Part shown: piece after piece, positions 24,801 through 34,692 of the stretch | Layout of the letters: each line of letters opens with the position of its first letter | Numbering within the stretch: position 1 is the first letter of the stretch | From: Pseudomonadota bacterium | GTDB taxonomy: Bacteria; Myxococcota_A; Polyangia; Haliangiales; Haliangiaceae | Direction: 5' to 3' | NCBI GenBank assembly: GCA_022360315.1 | Contig: JAKSDA010000305.1 | Location: 1 to 64,000 of the forward strand | DNA: 64,000 nt | Position numbers and translations under genes: made by a program | Notes under the pieces: generated by a model | Told to the model about the DNA's origin: nothing | What the model saw: the letters and a program-made list of their open reading frames with translations, nothing else | Database searches by the model: none

Positions 24801-27800
24801 TCGAGCACCCGCGCGGCTTCGTCGTACTGCCGGTCGCTGGCCAGGAGCGGAACCAGGGCAAAGGCGAGCCGGGGATCCTCGGCAAACTGCACCACCGCTT
24901 GCCGGCCGATATCCACGGCGCGAGCGGTGTCGCCGGCCACATCCATCCGGCGCAGGGCCAACGTGGCCGCGTACCAGGGGTCTACATTGGCGTTTTGTGA
25001 CCGTACCAGGGCCTGTTCGAGCACATCGCTGTCCTCGAGCATCTCGGCCAGAGCGACGATGGTGTGGTGGGCCAGGGCCAGCTCGGGCTCGTTTTTGAGC
25101 ACTCGATTCCAGATATCGATCGCCCTGTCGACCGCGTCGCCGATCGCCTGGTTGCGCCGGCGGCGCGGACGGCCGGGCTCGCGGTCGAGTTCGGCCAGGG
25201 GATTGGTGTCGGCCCGGCCCAGATTGGCGTCGACCCAAAATGCCCGCGCAGTGGCCGCGGTGGCTGCTCGGTGCAAGATCCGCATGCTGTCGGTCGAGTT
25301 TTTTTCCGCCTGCCGGTCGGCCAGCTCGACGAGCAATGCGATCCGCTCGTCGTGCCGGCCGGCCAGTTCGAGTTCGCGAACCAGTTCCTCGTCGAGCACC
25401 GGGGAGGCGAGGTCCTCTGCGCTGCTCTGGGTGAGCGTGGCAATCGCCTCATCGTGACGGTCCAGCTCGGCCAGGCGGCGCGCTGCTCGCACTCGTTCCC
25501 ATACCGCGCCGGCCGGATCGGCAAACGCGGCATCGCGATCGAGCTCGAGCAGCATGTCGACATCTCCGCTGGCGGTGAGCGTCTCCTGCAGGGCCAGCAG
25601 TGCGCGCGGATTGCACGGGTCCAGCCCACACGCCCGGCGCAGCGCATCGACCGCCTCGTCGCCCCGTCGCGCAGCTGAGAAATAGCCGGCCGCGCGCAGG
25701 TACGCCGACGCCTGTTCGGCCGGATTTGCCACGCTGCCGGCCAGTTGTAAGAGCGCGGTTGCAGCCTCTTCGTCGCTGCCCTCGGCCAGTGCTGCGTCGG
25801 CCAGCTCGGCGAGGAGAATGGTCTGATTGAGCGGACGCCCGGGCGCGGAATGCGGGGCCGAGGATCCAGCCGCTGGCGCATTGCCGCCGGACGCGCACTG
25901 CGCCGCCTGGCGAAGCGCTTCCAGCCGCTCTGCGCGGCGATCATCCCGGTCGGCCCACAGTGCTTGCCGCCAGCCCAGAGCGGCCGCACAGGCCGCATCG
26001 CGGGCGCGGAGTTCACGGCCCAGCTCGTCGCTGGCCATCATCGCGGTGTCCAGGTCGCCGGACCGGCGCGCAAGGCGAGAAAGCGCCATGCGATGCCACT
26101 GCGATCCCGCCTCGACCGCAGCCTGGTATGCATGGCTGGCAGCCCGGACCAGGTCCTCGCCATCAGACGATTTCCGGCCGCCGAGTGCGTGGCCGGCCAG
26201 AATGGCTTTCAGGGTGATCAGAGAGGCAGCCAGGTCGGCATCGTCCAGTACCCTGGCCAGGTGCTCCACGATCTCGTCCGATTGAACGAGCTTGTCGCCG
26301 GCAAAGGCCAGCTCGAGCCGGGCAAAGAGTGCCCGGACATTGTCTGCGTCCTGATCGAGCATCGCAGTCAGAGCGTTGCGGGCCAGCTCTTTCTGTCCGC
26401 AGGACATGAGCAGGTCGACACCATGCGCTTTGAGTGTGTGCCGCTCGATCGGCCCGGCAGTGGGAATTTCGGCGTGCAGATAGTCGACCGCCCGGATCCA
26501 GTTGCCCGTGCTGCGCTCGACCCGACGCAGCGCGCGCATCGCCGAGGAGAGGCGCGGATCCGAATTCAGTGCGTCTTCGTAATGGCGCCGCGCGTGGGAT
26601 AGATCGCCGAGTTTTTCGGCCAGTCGACCGGCTTCCAGACACAACCGGGCAGTCGCGGTGGGATCGTCGATGACCTCGCGTTCGCGTTCCAGAAACAGGA
26701 GTTCCTCGGTGATCGCCTCCTGCTGCGCGGTAGCGTCGGTCGGCTCGACCTGGTCGGGCAGCGCGAGCATATTGAAGTCGATCGTCGGCTCGCTGGTGGG
26801 CAGCTTGGCCGGGGGCAGATCGGGCGCCACATCGGCATCGTCGAGCACCGGGCCGCGCTCCACGCGCTGGTGGGCGGCTCTGGCCGGCCCGGCTGCACGC
26901 TCCTTGTCCCGAGCGTCGGGCAGGTACGGCGCAACGGGGGCCGGAGTTTCGACCGAAATACCCGCTCGAGGTTCAGCCGAAATACCCGCCCGAGTTTGGG
27001 CCGAAATGTCGGCCAGAGCGTGGGCCGCAAGCTGACTGGGGCCGGTCGGAGCTGGTTCTGACCGGGTGATCTCTGCCCCGGCCGGTGGCCTGGCCGGAGC
27101 GTCGATGAGCCCGATCAGAGGCTCCGTACTGGCATCTGCAGCAACCTCGCCATCCATGATCTCGATGTTGGGCTGGGCGCCCGGATCCACATCCACATCC
27201 GCGTCCGCATCGACGAGTTCCACACTGGGCTCGAACTCGAACTCGAACTCGGAGTCTGCGGCTTGCCCGTCCATCGACGTCGCTGCTGACGGACTGGCTG
27301 CGGCCGGGCTCTCCGGGGTACTCGGCTGGGACGGCTCGTCATCGCCGGCGACCAGCTCGAGCTCCAGGTCCTCGTCAAACTGGGCCTCGAGCTCCACGGT
27401 CTGGGCCTCTTCCGAGCCGGGTTTCAGCCCCGCGGATGTCCACGATGGGCCCGCATCGGCCGGCCCGGTCGGCTGTGGCGATGAAGCATCTGGCGGTGGC
27501 AACTGGTCGGGCAGGCGGTCGATTTCCTCGGCCGTCACGCGCATATCCAGCGTGATCTCGGGATCGATCGACTTGCCGCGATCGTCGGCATCGACCCGCG
27601 GTCGAGCCGGGCTATCGTCGCCTGGCCGCTCGGCTTGCGAAGGTACCGGTTGCGGCAAGGGCTGCGGCCGAGTGACCGCCGTGGCGTTGTCCGACGGCCG
27701 CCTGAGCAGATTTTGCGATACCCGCCGTGCTGTGGTGTTCGGTCGATTGGTCTCGGCCTCGGCCTGCTCGCCGATGACGATATCGTCGTAAAACTCTTCG

Positions 27801-28867
27801 TCTACCTCATAGGTCGCCGGAGGTTCGGGCGCCGGATCCGGAAACCCCTGTTCCGCCGCCGCGGCATCGGCCTCGGATAACTCGACCATCTTTTCGATTT
27901 GCCCGGCATCGGCAACCCGCGTCGCCTCGCCGTCGAACTCCGCCTCGGCTTCGCTGTCACCGATGCGTTCCTGGAAGATGTCGTCGAACAGGCCGCCGAC
28001 CTTTCGTTTGCGCTCGAGGTCTTCGCGCCGGACAATTGCCGGTGTGCGCCGAGCCGCCCGCCGTACAGGTGGCTTGTGCGCCGGCGCGGTTGCGGCTCCA
28101 GAACCCCGACCCGGCACAGTCACGGGGCCCGAGACCGGACCCGATGGGGGGTCGTCTCGCGGAGCGAGAGTGGGCGCCCGGTTCCTGTCCACCGGCTGCC
28201 CACTGGTACCAGCCGGCTCGCCGCGCTCGGCTGGCGCCCTGCCCGGCACAGGGACGGCAGCCGGGGCCGGCGCGTCGGTGCGTCGAGCCGGTCCTTTTTC
28301 TGCTCGGCCCGTTGGTGCGGTGCTCGATTCGCCCGCAAGGCTCGTCTTGTGGGTAACTGCCCCGGGACCGGCGGCTGCGATCGGCCGGTCCCGGCCACTG
28401 CCAACTCCGCCACCGCTAGCTCCGGTCGAACCGCCCTTGTTCGGGCTGCCGCCAGGAACCTGCCCGTGCTCTTCCACGTCGACGACCGTGGTCAACTCGT
28501 CGCCGGTCTCCTCGACGTCGCTCTCGGCATCGCTGTCGAAGTCGGCAAAGAGATCGACTGTGGTCTCAAACTCGGCGTCGTCGTCTGGATCGGGCGGTCT
28601 GAGCGCAGAGGTCATCACTCCGTCGCCGCTATCGTCGTCGCCGGCATAGCTCGCGCGACCCTCCACGATGGGCGCAGACAGATCGCCCTCGGTTGCCGAA
28701 TCGCCCGGTTCACCTGATGATTGGCCCGACGGCTGGCGCCATCCCACTTCTGCGAACAACGAGTCAAAATTTTCGTCCCAGCTCTCGCCATCACCTTCGA
28801 GACCCTCGCGCTCCGAGTCGTCGTTCACGCCGAGAAGGTCTGGCGTCTTTTTCTTGCGATCACTCAT
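21830..28867 (-). CDS. Giant TPR protein A
   Basis: A 2345-residue protein. Residues 1 to about 700 are acidic, Pro/Ala-rich and probably disordered (SWDENFDSLFAEVGW near the start; VDADADVDVDPG; repeats of RAGIS-E-PRAG). From about 715 to 2000 it is a near-continuous array of TPR-like helical pairs (for instance ARLCLEAGRLAEKLGDLSHARRHYEDAL, AKRHLRAILALIPTELGAI). The last about 340 residues form a separate domain containing 'LGSALADPQRGAELRFCLGWALKLA' and ending 'NLVQYAVSEDHTALHGIL'. No signal peptide or membrane segment is seen, so it is probably cytoplasmic. It follows protein B after 48 bases and is likely co-transcribed. Function unknown. Confidence 0.88.
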   Translation of the reverse strand: MSDRKKKTPDLLGVNDDSEREGLEGDGESWDENFDSLFAEVGWRQPSGQSSGEPGDSATEGDLSAPIVEGRASYAGDDDSGDGVMTSALRPPDPDDDAEFETTVDLFADFDSDAESDVEETGDELTTVVDVEEHGQVPGGSPNKGGSTGASGGGVGSGRDRPIAAAGPGAVTHKTSLAGESSTAPTGRAEKGPARRTDAPAPAAVPVPGRAPAERGEPAGTSGQPVDRNRAPTLAPRDDPPSGPVSGPVTVPGRGSGAATAPAHKPPVRRAARRTPAIVRREDLERKRKVGGLFDDIFQERIGDSEAEAEFDGEATRVADAGQIEKMVELSEADAAAAEQGFPDPAPEPPATYEVDEEFYDDIVIGEQAEAETNRPNTTARRVSQNLLRRPSDNATAVTRPQPLPQPVPSQAERPGDDSPARPRVDADDRGKSIDPEITLDMRVTAEEIDRLPDQLPPPDASSPQPTGPADAGPSWTSAGLKPGSEEAQTVELEAQFDEDLELELVAGDDEPSQPSTPESPAAASPSAATSMDGQAADSEFEFEFEPSVELVDADADVDVDPGAQPNIEIMDGEVAADASTEPLIGLIDAPARPPAGAEITRSEPAPTGPSQLAAHALADISAQTRAGISAEPRAGISVETPAPVAPYLPDARDKERAAGPARAAHQRVERGPVLDDADVAPDLPPAKLPTSEPTIDFNMLALPDQVEPTDATAQQEAITEELLFLEREREVIDDPTATARLCLEAGRLAEKLGDLSHARRHYEDALNSDPRLSSAMRALRRVERSTGNWIRAVDYLHAEIPTAGPIERHTLKAHGVDLLMSCGQKELARNALTAMLDQDADNVRALFARLELAFAGDKLVQSDEIVEHLARVLDDADLAASLITLKAILAGHALGGRKSSDGEDLVRAASHAYQAAVEAGSQWHRMALSRLARRSGDLDTAMMASDELGRELRARDAACAAALGWRQALWADRDDRRAERLEALRQAAQCASGGNAPAAGSSAPHSAPGRPLNQTILLAELADAALAEGSDEEAATALLQLAGSVANPAEQASAYLRAAGYFSAARRGDEAVDALRRACGLDPCNPRALLALQETLTASGDVDMLLELDRDAAFADPAGAVWERVRAARRLAELDRHDEAIATLTQSSAEDLASPVLDEELVRELELAGRHDERIALLVELADRQAEKNSTDSMRILHRAATAATARAFWVDANLGRADTNPLAELDREPGRPRRRRNQAIGDAVDRAIDIWNRVLKNEPELALAHHTIVALAEMLEDSDVLEQALVRSQNANVDPWYAATLALRRMDVAGDTARAVDIGRQAVVQFAEDPRLAFALVPLLASDRQYDEAARVLDDRAASAASGDEAIALRYRAATLLLDCADRPDRAAEALETIAAARPQFLAAAEKLDVVRRRSGHVVDGVEPGRRASYIGLIRAAEHQHYRAGEPGKAIALYREALDIRPGDPLARSGLARAAEAAGEISVMAEMALQDLKYAEELGDGVAKADACEELARIDGELRSDPGSALLSYEAAAAADPSRIWVMRALERSYIAAGRWNELLSLYEREMNLLSAGNDKIALALERAHLAEQLDEPRAHILSHYRAIHELDRRSRLALFYLEDDARRQALSPSMAELEAELADYFAGDLRARTAFLTRAGESLLELGDIDQAIVRFREANRQYRDAHGHGYGPALFGWRYAAIQGRLWIDVAEAALSEAELAESDAERVALSHLAGVALMDRALNGERAVPALRRVLEADPGHQDAFVRLRILFDEQGQHEDLIKLLSARLDVAGDETTKARLHRSLADLYRNVMGDLELAKRHLRAILALIPTELGAIGALSEISWDQGAWSEAAETLMTRARLEGSPQVLKSIFYRLGIIYTDHLPDLERAIGAFKKVLSYAPQDEGTLDKLSLLGIERGDWKLALAACERLLKIDRDAETKVEYLHRIGHIYSIGMGDRGRAERALRLALDQAPTNDRALTALIEFFEKGGDIRSMRVHLDRVIGLMRMRLDTDISEGVAYRVIARALEARERAGVAGSLAGARCAAELALLFGFLEEGDAEVLAELAGHAGVGPTMVSGLERPDVDDRLFPASVPTAFRQLFGTVGERLAKHVGIDLRRYGVSRGDRLRKRDNPVLALAHEIAGQMGIDQPALYVSGKEPTLMACEPTSPVSIILGSALADPQRGAELRFCLGWALKLASSWFAVPARMSSEDFGVLLVALLRQFEPEFAATGVDADAVASQQQRLKRVIPGGMIQQLRPFALGIASERFDYQALHTGIQASGDRAGLVTCGSMRAALSVLCTVRGHSDLARGAAEDERIKNLVQYAVSEDHTALHGILQHR

Positions 28868-28915
28868 TCGATGTCTGTGGCGACCTGGTCATCGTGACCT
28901 GTTCATCCCCCGGAC

Positions 28916-31900
28916 TCAACCGCGGGGGGTGATTCCCAACGTTTTGCGCACATTCAGATGATCTTCGCTGATCATCCACGACAAGAAGCTCAACGCCTCG
29001 GGGTCGTCAAAGATCGCGCGACCTCCCTGGCCGATCCGGAGGGTTTCAAACGCGGGTCCGACCTCGCCGGCGCAGAGCAGTCCGGCGCGGGTGACGGTTT
29101 GCAGGGCTGCACGCCGCCACGTCGAGCCATCGCCGATATCCGCAAACTGATCGGCCAGGCCCCCCAGGGCCTTGCGCTCCCGCCGGCCCAGGTACTTCTG
29201 CAATCCGTGCAGCCGTTGTTCCACGGCTTCTGGCTCGGCCGCGATGATGCCGGCGAGTTCGGGTGGGATGGGCGAGAGGCCGGCCAGCTTGGCTGCTGCG
29301 GCGAAATACTCGCCAACCTCCTGGGCGCGCAATTCGGCCAGGTTTCCCGTACCGAGACGGGCGTGGGCCAGGGCGCGGCCGGCCGAGAAGCGCTGCTCTG
29401 CGGTTTCGGCCCGGGCCACATCGGCGCCCAGGAAGAGAACCGGTCGGGCGACACTGAGTACTTCGGCGAACCCCGGCTTCGCATCCGAGATATAGAAATC
29501 GGCTTCCACGCCAAACGCATCGGCGATTGCGGCCAGACGGGCAAACCGCCTGGCCAGGTTGCGCGACGAGATCTTGTCGGCTCTGCCAAAGCCCAGCTTG
29601 ACCGGATCCAGCTCGTTCATCTTGGCAACAGCCTCGGCCAGGGTGAGCCAGATCGCATCGGCGCCCCGTCTCGTCACCGCGCTGAGATGAGCCGACCAGT
29701 CGGTTTCGGATAACGTCGAGGACGGTGCCGGGGCATCCCGGAGCCGGGCCGCGCGATCGGCGACAAACGTGTTCTTCTCGGCCGACAGCGAGCCCAGCGC
29801 CTGGGTGGCACAGAGGGCGTAGTACTCCGCGTCCGGGTCGCTCTGCCAGCCGTGAAGCACGGCGAGACGCTGATACAGTCCGGCCTCGCCGGGCCGCTGG
29901 GCGATTGCCCTGCGCAGATCGCGAGCGGCACTGGCGAGGATCTGACCCCGGGCCTCGGCATCGTCGCCGGTGCTCTCGGCGAGTTCGCGAACCGCGTCGA
30001 TATTGAGCGAATCGAGCGCGCGGGCCTGGCTCAAGGCGCTGCGGGCCGACTCGATGTCGCCGAGCCGGTCGCGGTAGATGGCGGCGACGCGCAACTCGTC
30101 GCGCGCCTGCTCGATCGGAGTGACGCGCAGCTCCTCGATCTCGCGGATCTGAGTCACCACCTCTTGCCACCGAGAAGCGCGCAAGAGCAGCGAGACCAAC
30201 CTCTCGCGCAGGTCGAGATCGCTCGGCGAACGCGCGACCACATGCTCGAGCTGCTCGATTGCGCCGGCCACATCATCCATGTCCTCGGCCAGAGTTTCGG
30301 AGAACGCGAGTTCAGCCGCGGCGCGTTTGTCGGCGTCGGTCTCGACGGCGAGATAGCGCTCGAAGAGTTTGGCCGCGCGCTGTGCGTCGCCCTCAGCCAG
30401 CAAAGCTCGGGCCTGCATGAGAAGGCCGTCGGGGTGATTTCCATCGATATCCAGAAGCTGCCCGAGATCGCGGATCACCCCGCGCGAGTCGCCGATCGCC
30501 TGGCGAAGCCGAGCCCGCTCGTAGAGCAGCGGCACCTTGTTGCCGGGGTCGATCGAATCGGCCGCTCCGTTGCCGGCCGGGCCGAACAGCCGGCTGACCG
30601 AGCGATCGGCGCGATCAGCCCGACATGCCACGTCGAGCCAGTTCAGACGATCGCTGAGCACCTCGAACAAGGTGCGGACATCGTCGCTGTTTCGACAGAT
30701 TTCGGCGACCCGGTCAAACTCGTCCGCGCCCGGCATCTCGACCAGAATCCGGCGGTACACCGGCACGGCGCTGGCGCCGTCGCCCAGTTCGCGGTCGAGG
30801 ATGGCCGCGGCTTCGCGCAACAGTTCGAGCTTGCCCTGCGATTCGGTGAGAATCCGGGCCAGGGCCAGCGAGGCCCGGGCCAGCGAGGCCCGGTCGCCAC
30901 CCCGGCGACAGATGCGCCGCAACAGCTGCAGCGCGCGAATGTCGTCCAGGTTGTTGCCGAGCACGCTGGCCACGATGAGAGCGGCCTCGCGCAGGCGTCC
31001 GGCGGCCTCGAGCGCCTCGGCCCGGTCGAGCTCCCAATCGGCGCGCGCGGCCGGATTTCCGGCGATCGAGGCGCGCATGCCAAAAAGGTCGGCCCGGGCG
31101 AGAAGCTGTTCCTGGGTGGTGCTCTGCGCTTCTTCCGGGCGCAGTGCAGTCGCGTATTCGGCCGCCACGATCAGCGTGCTGTCGTTTTCGGTCCGTTGCA
31201 GGGCCCGGTGCAGCCGGTCGTGCAACAGCTCGGTATCCTCGTTGGTCTCGGCCACGACCGCGGCGCGAAGCAGGATGGCCGCAGCCAGCTGGGGTGACTT
31301 GACCGTGTCCGACAGCTCGGCCAGAGCGTCGCCCAGCCGTACTGCATCGCCCCTCCTGGCCTCGAGCAGGACCGCACCGAGGCGCGGCCCGGGACGTTCG
31401 GGCCCGGCCTTGATGGCCCGGTCGAACGCGGTGCGGGCGCGCGCCAGGTCAGCCGAGGCGAGGATCCACAGCCAGCCGACCTCCTCGAAGATCTCACTGG
31501 CCAGGCGCCCATCCGAGACCCGCTCGGCCAGCTGCTCGAACGCCTCGATATGGGCGAAGTCATCGCCGGCATCGGCGGCCAGCTCGGCGATAGATACCAC
31601 TGACCACAGGTCGTGGGGATCGAGCTGGGCGGCGCGGCGATATGCTTCGAGCGCCTCGTCGATACGCCCGGCTTTCTCGTGGGCGACGGCCAGGCGCAGG
31701 GCTGCGGTGACCTGCGCCTGGGTCGGAATCTCGGCCACCAACTCCTGCTCGAATACCCACAGCAGAGCGTCCGGCGAGCCCGGCCGATCGGCCAGAAGCT
31801 GGGCCAGGTCGTGAAGGGCGCCGGGATCACCCGGCATGCGGTCGAGCAGGTCGCGGCACAGTTCGATCGCCTCGTCGCGGCGGCCGAGGTGGTCGACCAG

Positions 31901-34552
31901 GACACCGGCCGCTTCGCGCATGGCTCGCGCCAGGGCCGGGCCGGCCGACAGTTGCGCGGCCTCTTTACGGCGTTCTTCGGCCAGCTCACTCCATCTCTGC
32001 GCCCGCTTGAGCAGCCCGATCAGAGCAGCCCGGGCGTAGCGGTCGCCCGGCCACATGGCCAGTACCTGGCGGTACAGATCGGCAGCCGCGTCTGGATTAT
32101 CGGCCTCGTGCTCGTACAGTCTGGCCGCATCGTAAAGCAGGGCGGCGCGCGACTCGGGTGCGTCGAGCCGATTGGCGCACTCGACCAGGACTTCGGCCCG
32201 CTCGGCCGGCCGACCCAGTGCGGCCAGGGTCTCCTCCATGCGCCAGTACAGTCGAATGCTGTCCGGGCCGTCCGGATCGAGAGCGAGAAGTCGCTTCTGC
32301 ACGCTCAAGACCCGCTCGAGATTGCCCGACTGCTGGTAGGCCCAGGCCAGGCGCTCGAGCATGGCGCGGGTTTGCCCGGGTCCGATGCGAGAGACTTGCG
32401 AGTCCTGCGCGGCCGGGTCCAGGCACATCTCGAGAAGCCCGGCCGCTTCATCCATCTGGCCGGTGCGCTCGTACAGGGCGGCCAGTGCGGCCACGGCCGG
32501 CGGGTAGCCCGGCACTGCCCGGACCGCGTTCTGATACCGCTCGCAGGCCAGGACTGGCCGGTCGAGTCGGTTGGCGTAGAGATCGCCGGCAGCGGTCCAG
32601 CTCACCGCCTCCCACGCCCGCCGCTCCGCCGCGGCAGACTTGCTCGCGCGATCGCCTGGCTGGGACGTGCCATCGCCGTCGAAGACCCGTCCAGAGCGCA
32701 CCCCGCTGGCCAGTTCGTCCCACGCCTTGGCCAGTTCTGCCCAATCCTGATTGACCAGGGCATCGCGCTCGCGCAGGGCCGCGAGCGGCAGATAACCGGG
32801 CGCAGCTTCGGCCAGAGAGTCGAGAAGTGTGTTTGCTTCGGCTCGTTTTCCGCCCCGCACCAGGGCATCGGCGCGTCGAATCGACAGGGACAGTTTGCGG
32901 GTCGAATCGCTCTCGGCCGCCTCCCAGGATTGGTAGAGTTCCGCCAGGTCGTCGTGGCGTTCGAGGGTTTCGGCCAGCTCGGCCAGTTCGGACAGGAGCA
33001 GCGGCTCGGTCACCACCACGTCGTGAGCTTTTTGCAGATATTGCCAGGCGCGCCCCAGCGCCTGCTGCGCCGCCTCTCCGTCGAGGTCGGCGTCGGGCGG
33101 AAACTGTGCGGTGATGATCCGGGCCTGCTGCCGGCGCAGCGCGACCAGGCGCATGCGCAACACCTGGGCGTGATCTGCGGCGATGGTCGGCTCGTGAGCC
33201 GGATTGTCCCCGGCCGCGAACACGCCGGCATGGCCGTACTGTTTCATCAGATGCGTCGCTCGCGCCTCGAGCGCGGCAATCACGCCCTCGGCATCGTTGC
33301 TGAGCTCGGCGATCCGCTGGCGCTCCGCGGCGATTTTGTCCGTGCCCACGCCCAGGGCGATGGCCTCGGCGACCAGATCCTGGGCATGCTCCAGCTCGCC
33401 TCGCCCGATGTGCAGCTCGATGAGGTCGAGTAGATAACCCAATTTGCGCCGGGGTTCGGTGACTGTTTCGGCCAGAAGAGACCAGATACGGTCGAGTTCA
33501 CCGTGGTTGCCCTCGACGAGAGCCATGCGCTCGAGATGCATCAAGGCCTGCAGACCCGCAGGTGAGCCGGCGTTCAGCACCACGGCATTTTCGTAGGAGT
33601 CGCGAGCACCGACCGGGTCGCCCAGCCGGTAATACAAGAGGTGGCCTTTTTCGAGCCACAGGTCGGCTTCTTCACTCTCGTTTTGTGCGCAGCGGATCTC
33701 CGCGTCGATGAGCCTGGTCAGATTCGGCCACATCTCGCGGGCGTAGAACATGCGCCGGATCGCCCACAGATTGGGCCTTAGCGACGGATCGGCCTGAAGC
33801 GCTCGGTTGTACGACGTGACCGCCTGGGCCTCGTCGCCAAAACGGCGCATGTACAGCTCGCCCAGCTCGTAGGCCAGGACTCCGATTCGTTCTGAATCTT
33901 CGCAGGCATCCAGCCTTTCCGATAGCCCGCGCAATCGCTCGCCCCACATCGCCTCGCCCAGCTCTTCCACAGCTCGGTCGACCACAGTAGGCCTGGCGAG
34001 ATCCAGCTCTGGTGGCCCGAGCGGCTCCGACAACACCTGGGGGACCTGGGGAGCCTCGGTGGCGAGCGGGCCCGATCCGATTTCTTGGCCGAGCGGACCG
34101 GCCGGGGCAGCATCCCGCAGCGGTCCCAGCGGCAGCGGGGGCGGAGCTACCGCGCTCATCGGACGCGAGGGCCGCGAGATCTCGGGCGGCAACGGCGGGG
34201 GAATGGCCGCGTCGTCCTGTCCGCCCGGCCCTTCTTCCTCCATCTCTTCGATCAGCTCGAGATCATCTATCTCTTCGATCTCTTCGATCTCTTCGATGTC
34301 CTCCACATCGCCGACATCGCCGGCGTTGTCGGCAACGGACCTGCTGCCGTCGTCGCCGGCAACGATGGTTTCGCCGGGACTCTCGTAACTCTCGGCGTAC
34401 TCGTTCGCCGCGAGCGCAGGCATTGCTTCGCCATCGTCGCGGTCGTGACGAATTCGGTCGGCCTCGCTGCTCGGTGGCGAGCCGTGTCGGTCCTCTCTGT
34501 CCGATCCGCCTCCGCGCAGCTTCCCATTTCGGTCCATCCTTTCCGAGGACAT
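28916..34552 (-). CDS. Giant TPR protein B, paralogue of A
   Basis: An 1878-residue protein. It begins with a charged disordered region including an acidic stretch with EEIEEIEEID-like triplets (about 80-100), then from about residue 200 a long TPR array (for example EAQAVTSYNRALQADPSLRPNLWAI). The C-terminal about 300 residues match those of protein A in order of motifs: 'ISDAKPG', 'LFLGADVARAETAEQRFSAGRALAHA' and 'FLSWMISEDHLNVRKTL'. The two genes therefore look like an ancient tandem duplication that diverged mainly in the N-terminal region. No enzyme motif was seen. It is the first gene of the pair and divergent from hutH. Confidence 0.88.
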   Translation of the reverse strand: MSSERMDRNGKLRGGGSDREDRHGSPPSSEADRIRHDRDDGEAMPALAANEYAESYESPGETIVAGDDGSRSVADNAGDVGDVEDIEEIEEIEEIDDLELIEEMEEEGPGGQDDAAIPPPLPPEISRPSRPMSAVAPPPLPLGPLRDAAPAGPLGQEIGSGPLATEAPQVPQVLSEPLGPPELDLARPTVVDRAVEELGEAMWGERLRGLSERLDACEDSERIGVLAYELGELYMRRFGDEAQAVTSYNRALQADPSLRPNLWAIRRMFYAREMWPNLTRLIDAEIRCAQNESEEADLWLEKGHLLYYRLGDPVGARDSYENAVVLNAGSPAGLQALMHLERMALVEGNHGELDRIWSLLAETVTEPRRKLGYLLDLIELHIGRGELEHAQDLVAEAIALGVGTDKIAAERQRIAELSNDAEGVIAALEARATHLMKQYGHAGVFAAGDNPAHEPTIAADHAQVLRMRLVALRRQQARIITAQFPPDADLDGEAAQQALGRAWQYLQKAHDVVVTEPLLLSELAELAETLERHDDLAELYQSWEAAESDSTRKLSLSIRRADALVRGGKRAEANTLLDSLAEAAPGYLPLAALRERDALVNQDWAELAKAWDELASGVRSGRVFDGDGTSQPGDRASKSAAAERRAWEAVSWTAAGDLYANRLDRPVLACERYQNAVRAVPGYPPAVAALAALYERTGQMDEAAGLLEMCLDPAAQDSQVSRIGPGQTRAMLERLAWAYQQSGNLERVLSVQKRLLALDPDGPDSIRLYWRMEETLAALGRPAERAEVLVECANRLDAPESRAALLYDAARLYEHEADNPDAAADLYRQVLAMWPGDRYARAALIGLLKRAQRWSELAEERRKEAAQLSAGPALARAMREAAGVLVDHLGRRDEAIELCRDLLDRMPGDPGALHDLAQLLADRPGSPDALLWVFEQELVAEIPTQAQVTAALRLAVAHEKAGRIDEALEAYRRAAQLDPHDLWSVVSIAELAADAGDDFAHIEAFEQLAERVSDGRLASEIFEEVGWLWILASADLARARTAFDRAIKAGPERPGPRLGAVLLEARRGDAVRLGDALAELSDTVKSPQLAAAILLRAAVVAETNEDTELLHDRLHRALQRTENDSTLIVAAEYATALRPEEAQSTTQEQLLARADLFGMRASIAGNPAARADWELDRAEALEAAGRLREAALIVASVLGNNLDDIRALQLLRRICRRGGDRASLARASLALARILTESQGKLELLREAAAILDRELGDGASAVPVYRRILVEMPGADEFDRVAEICRNSDDVRTLFEVLSDRLNWLDVACRADRADRSVSRLFGPAGNGAADSIDPGNKVPLLYERARLRQAIGDSRGVIRDLGQLLDIDGNHPDGLLMQARALLAEGDAQRAAKLFERYLAVETDADKRAAAELAFSETLAEDMDDVAGAIEQLEHVVARSPSDLDLRERLVSLLLRASRWQEVVTQIREIEELRVTPIEQARDELRVAAIYRDRLGDIESARSALSQARALDSLNIDAVRELAESTGDDAEARGQILASAARDLRRAIAQRPGEAGLYQRLAVLHGWQSDPDAEYYALCATQALGSLSAEKNTFVADRAARLRDAPAPSSTLSETDWSAHLSAVTRRGADAIWLTLAEAVAKMNELDPVKLGFGRADKISSRNLARRFARLAAIADAFGVEADFYISDAKPGFAEVLSVARPVLFLGADVARAETAEQRFSAGRALAHARLGTGNLAELRAQEVGEYFAAAAKLAGLSPIPPELAGIIAAEPEAVEQRLHGLQKYLGRRERKALGGLADQFADIGDGSTWRRAALQTVTRAGLLCAGEVGPAFETLRIGQGGRAIFDDPEALSFLSWMISEDHLNVRKTLGITPRG

Positions 34553-34692
34553 GCTAACTTACGGGAAGTAGGACATATTCCTCGCCCTCGTGTCAACGCA
34601 GAGCATACGTCATTGCAGCTCGACCGTTTTGTGGACACCGGGTGTGCGCTTCCAAGCCTCTTTATCGGTTCGTCAGCGAGTACACTGAGATC

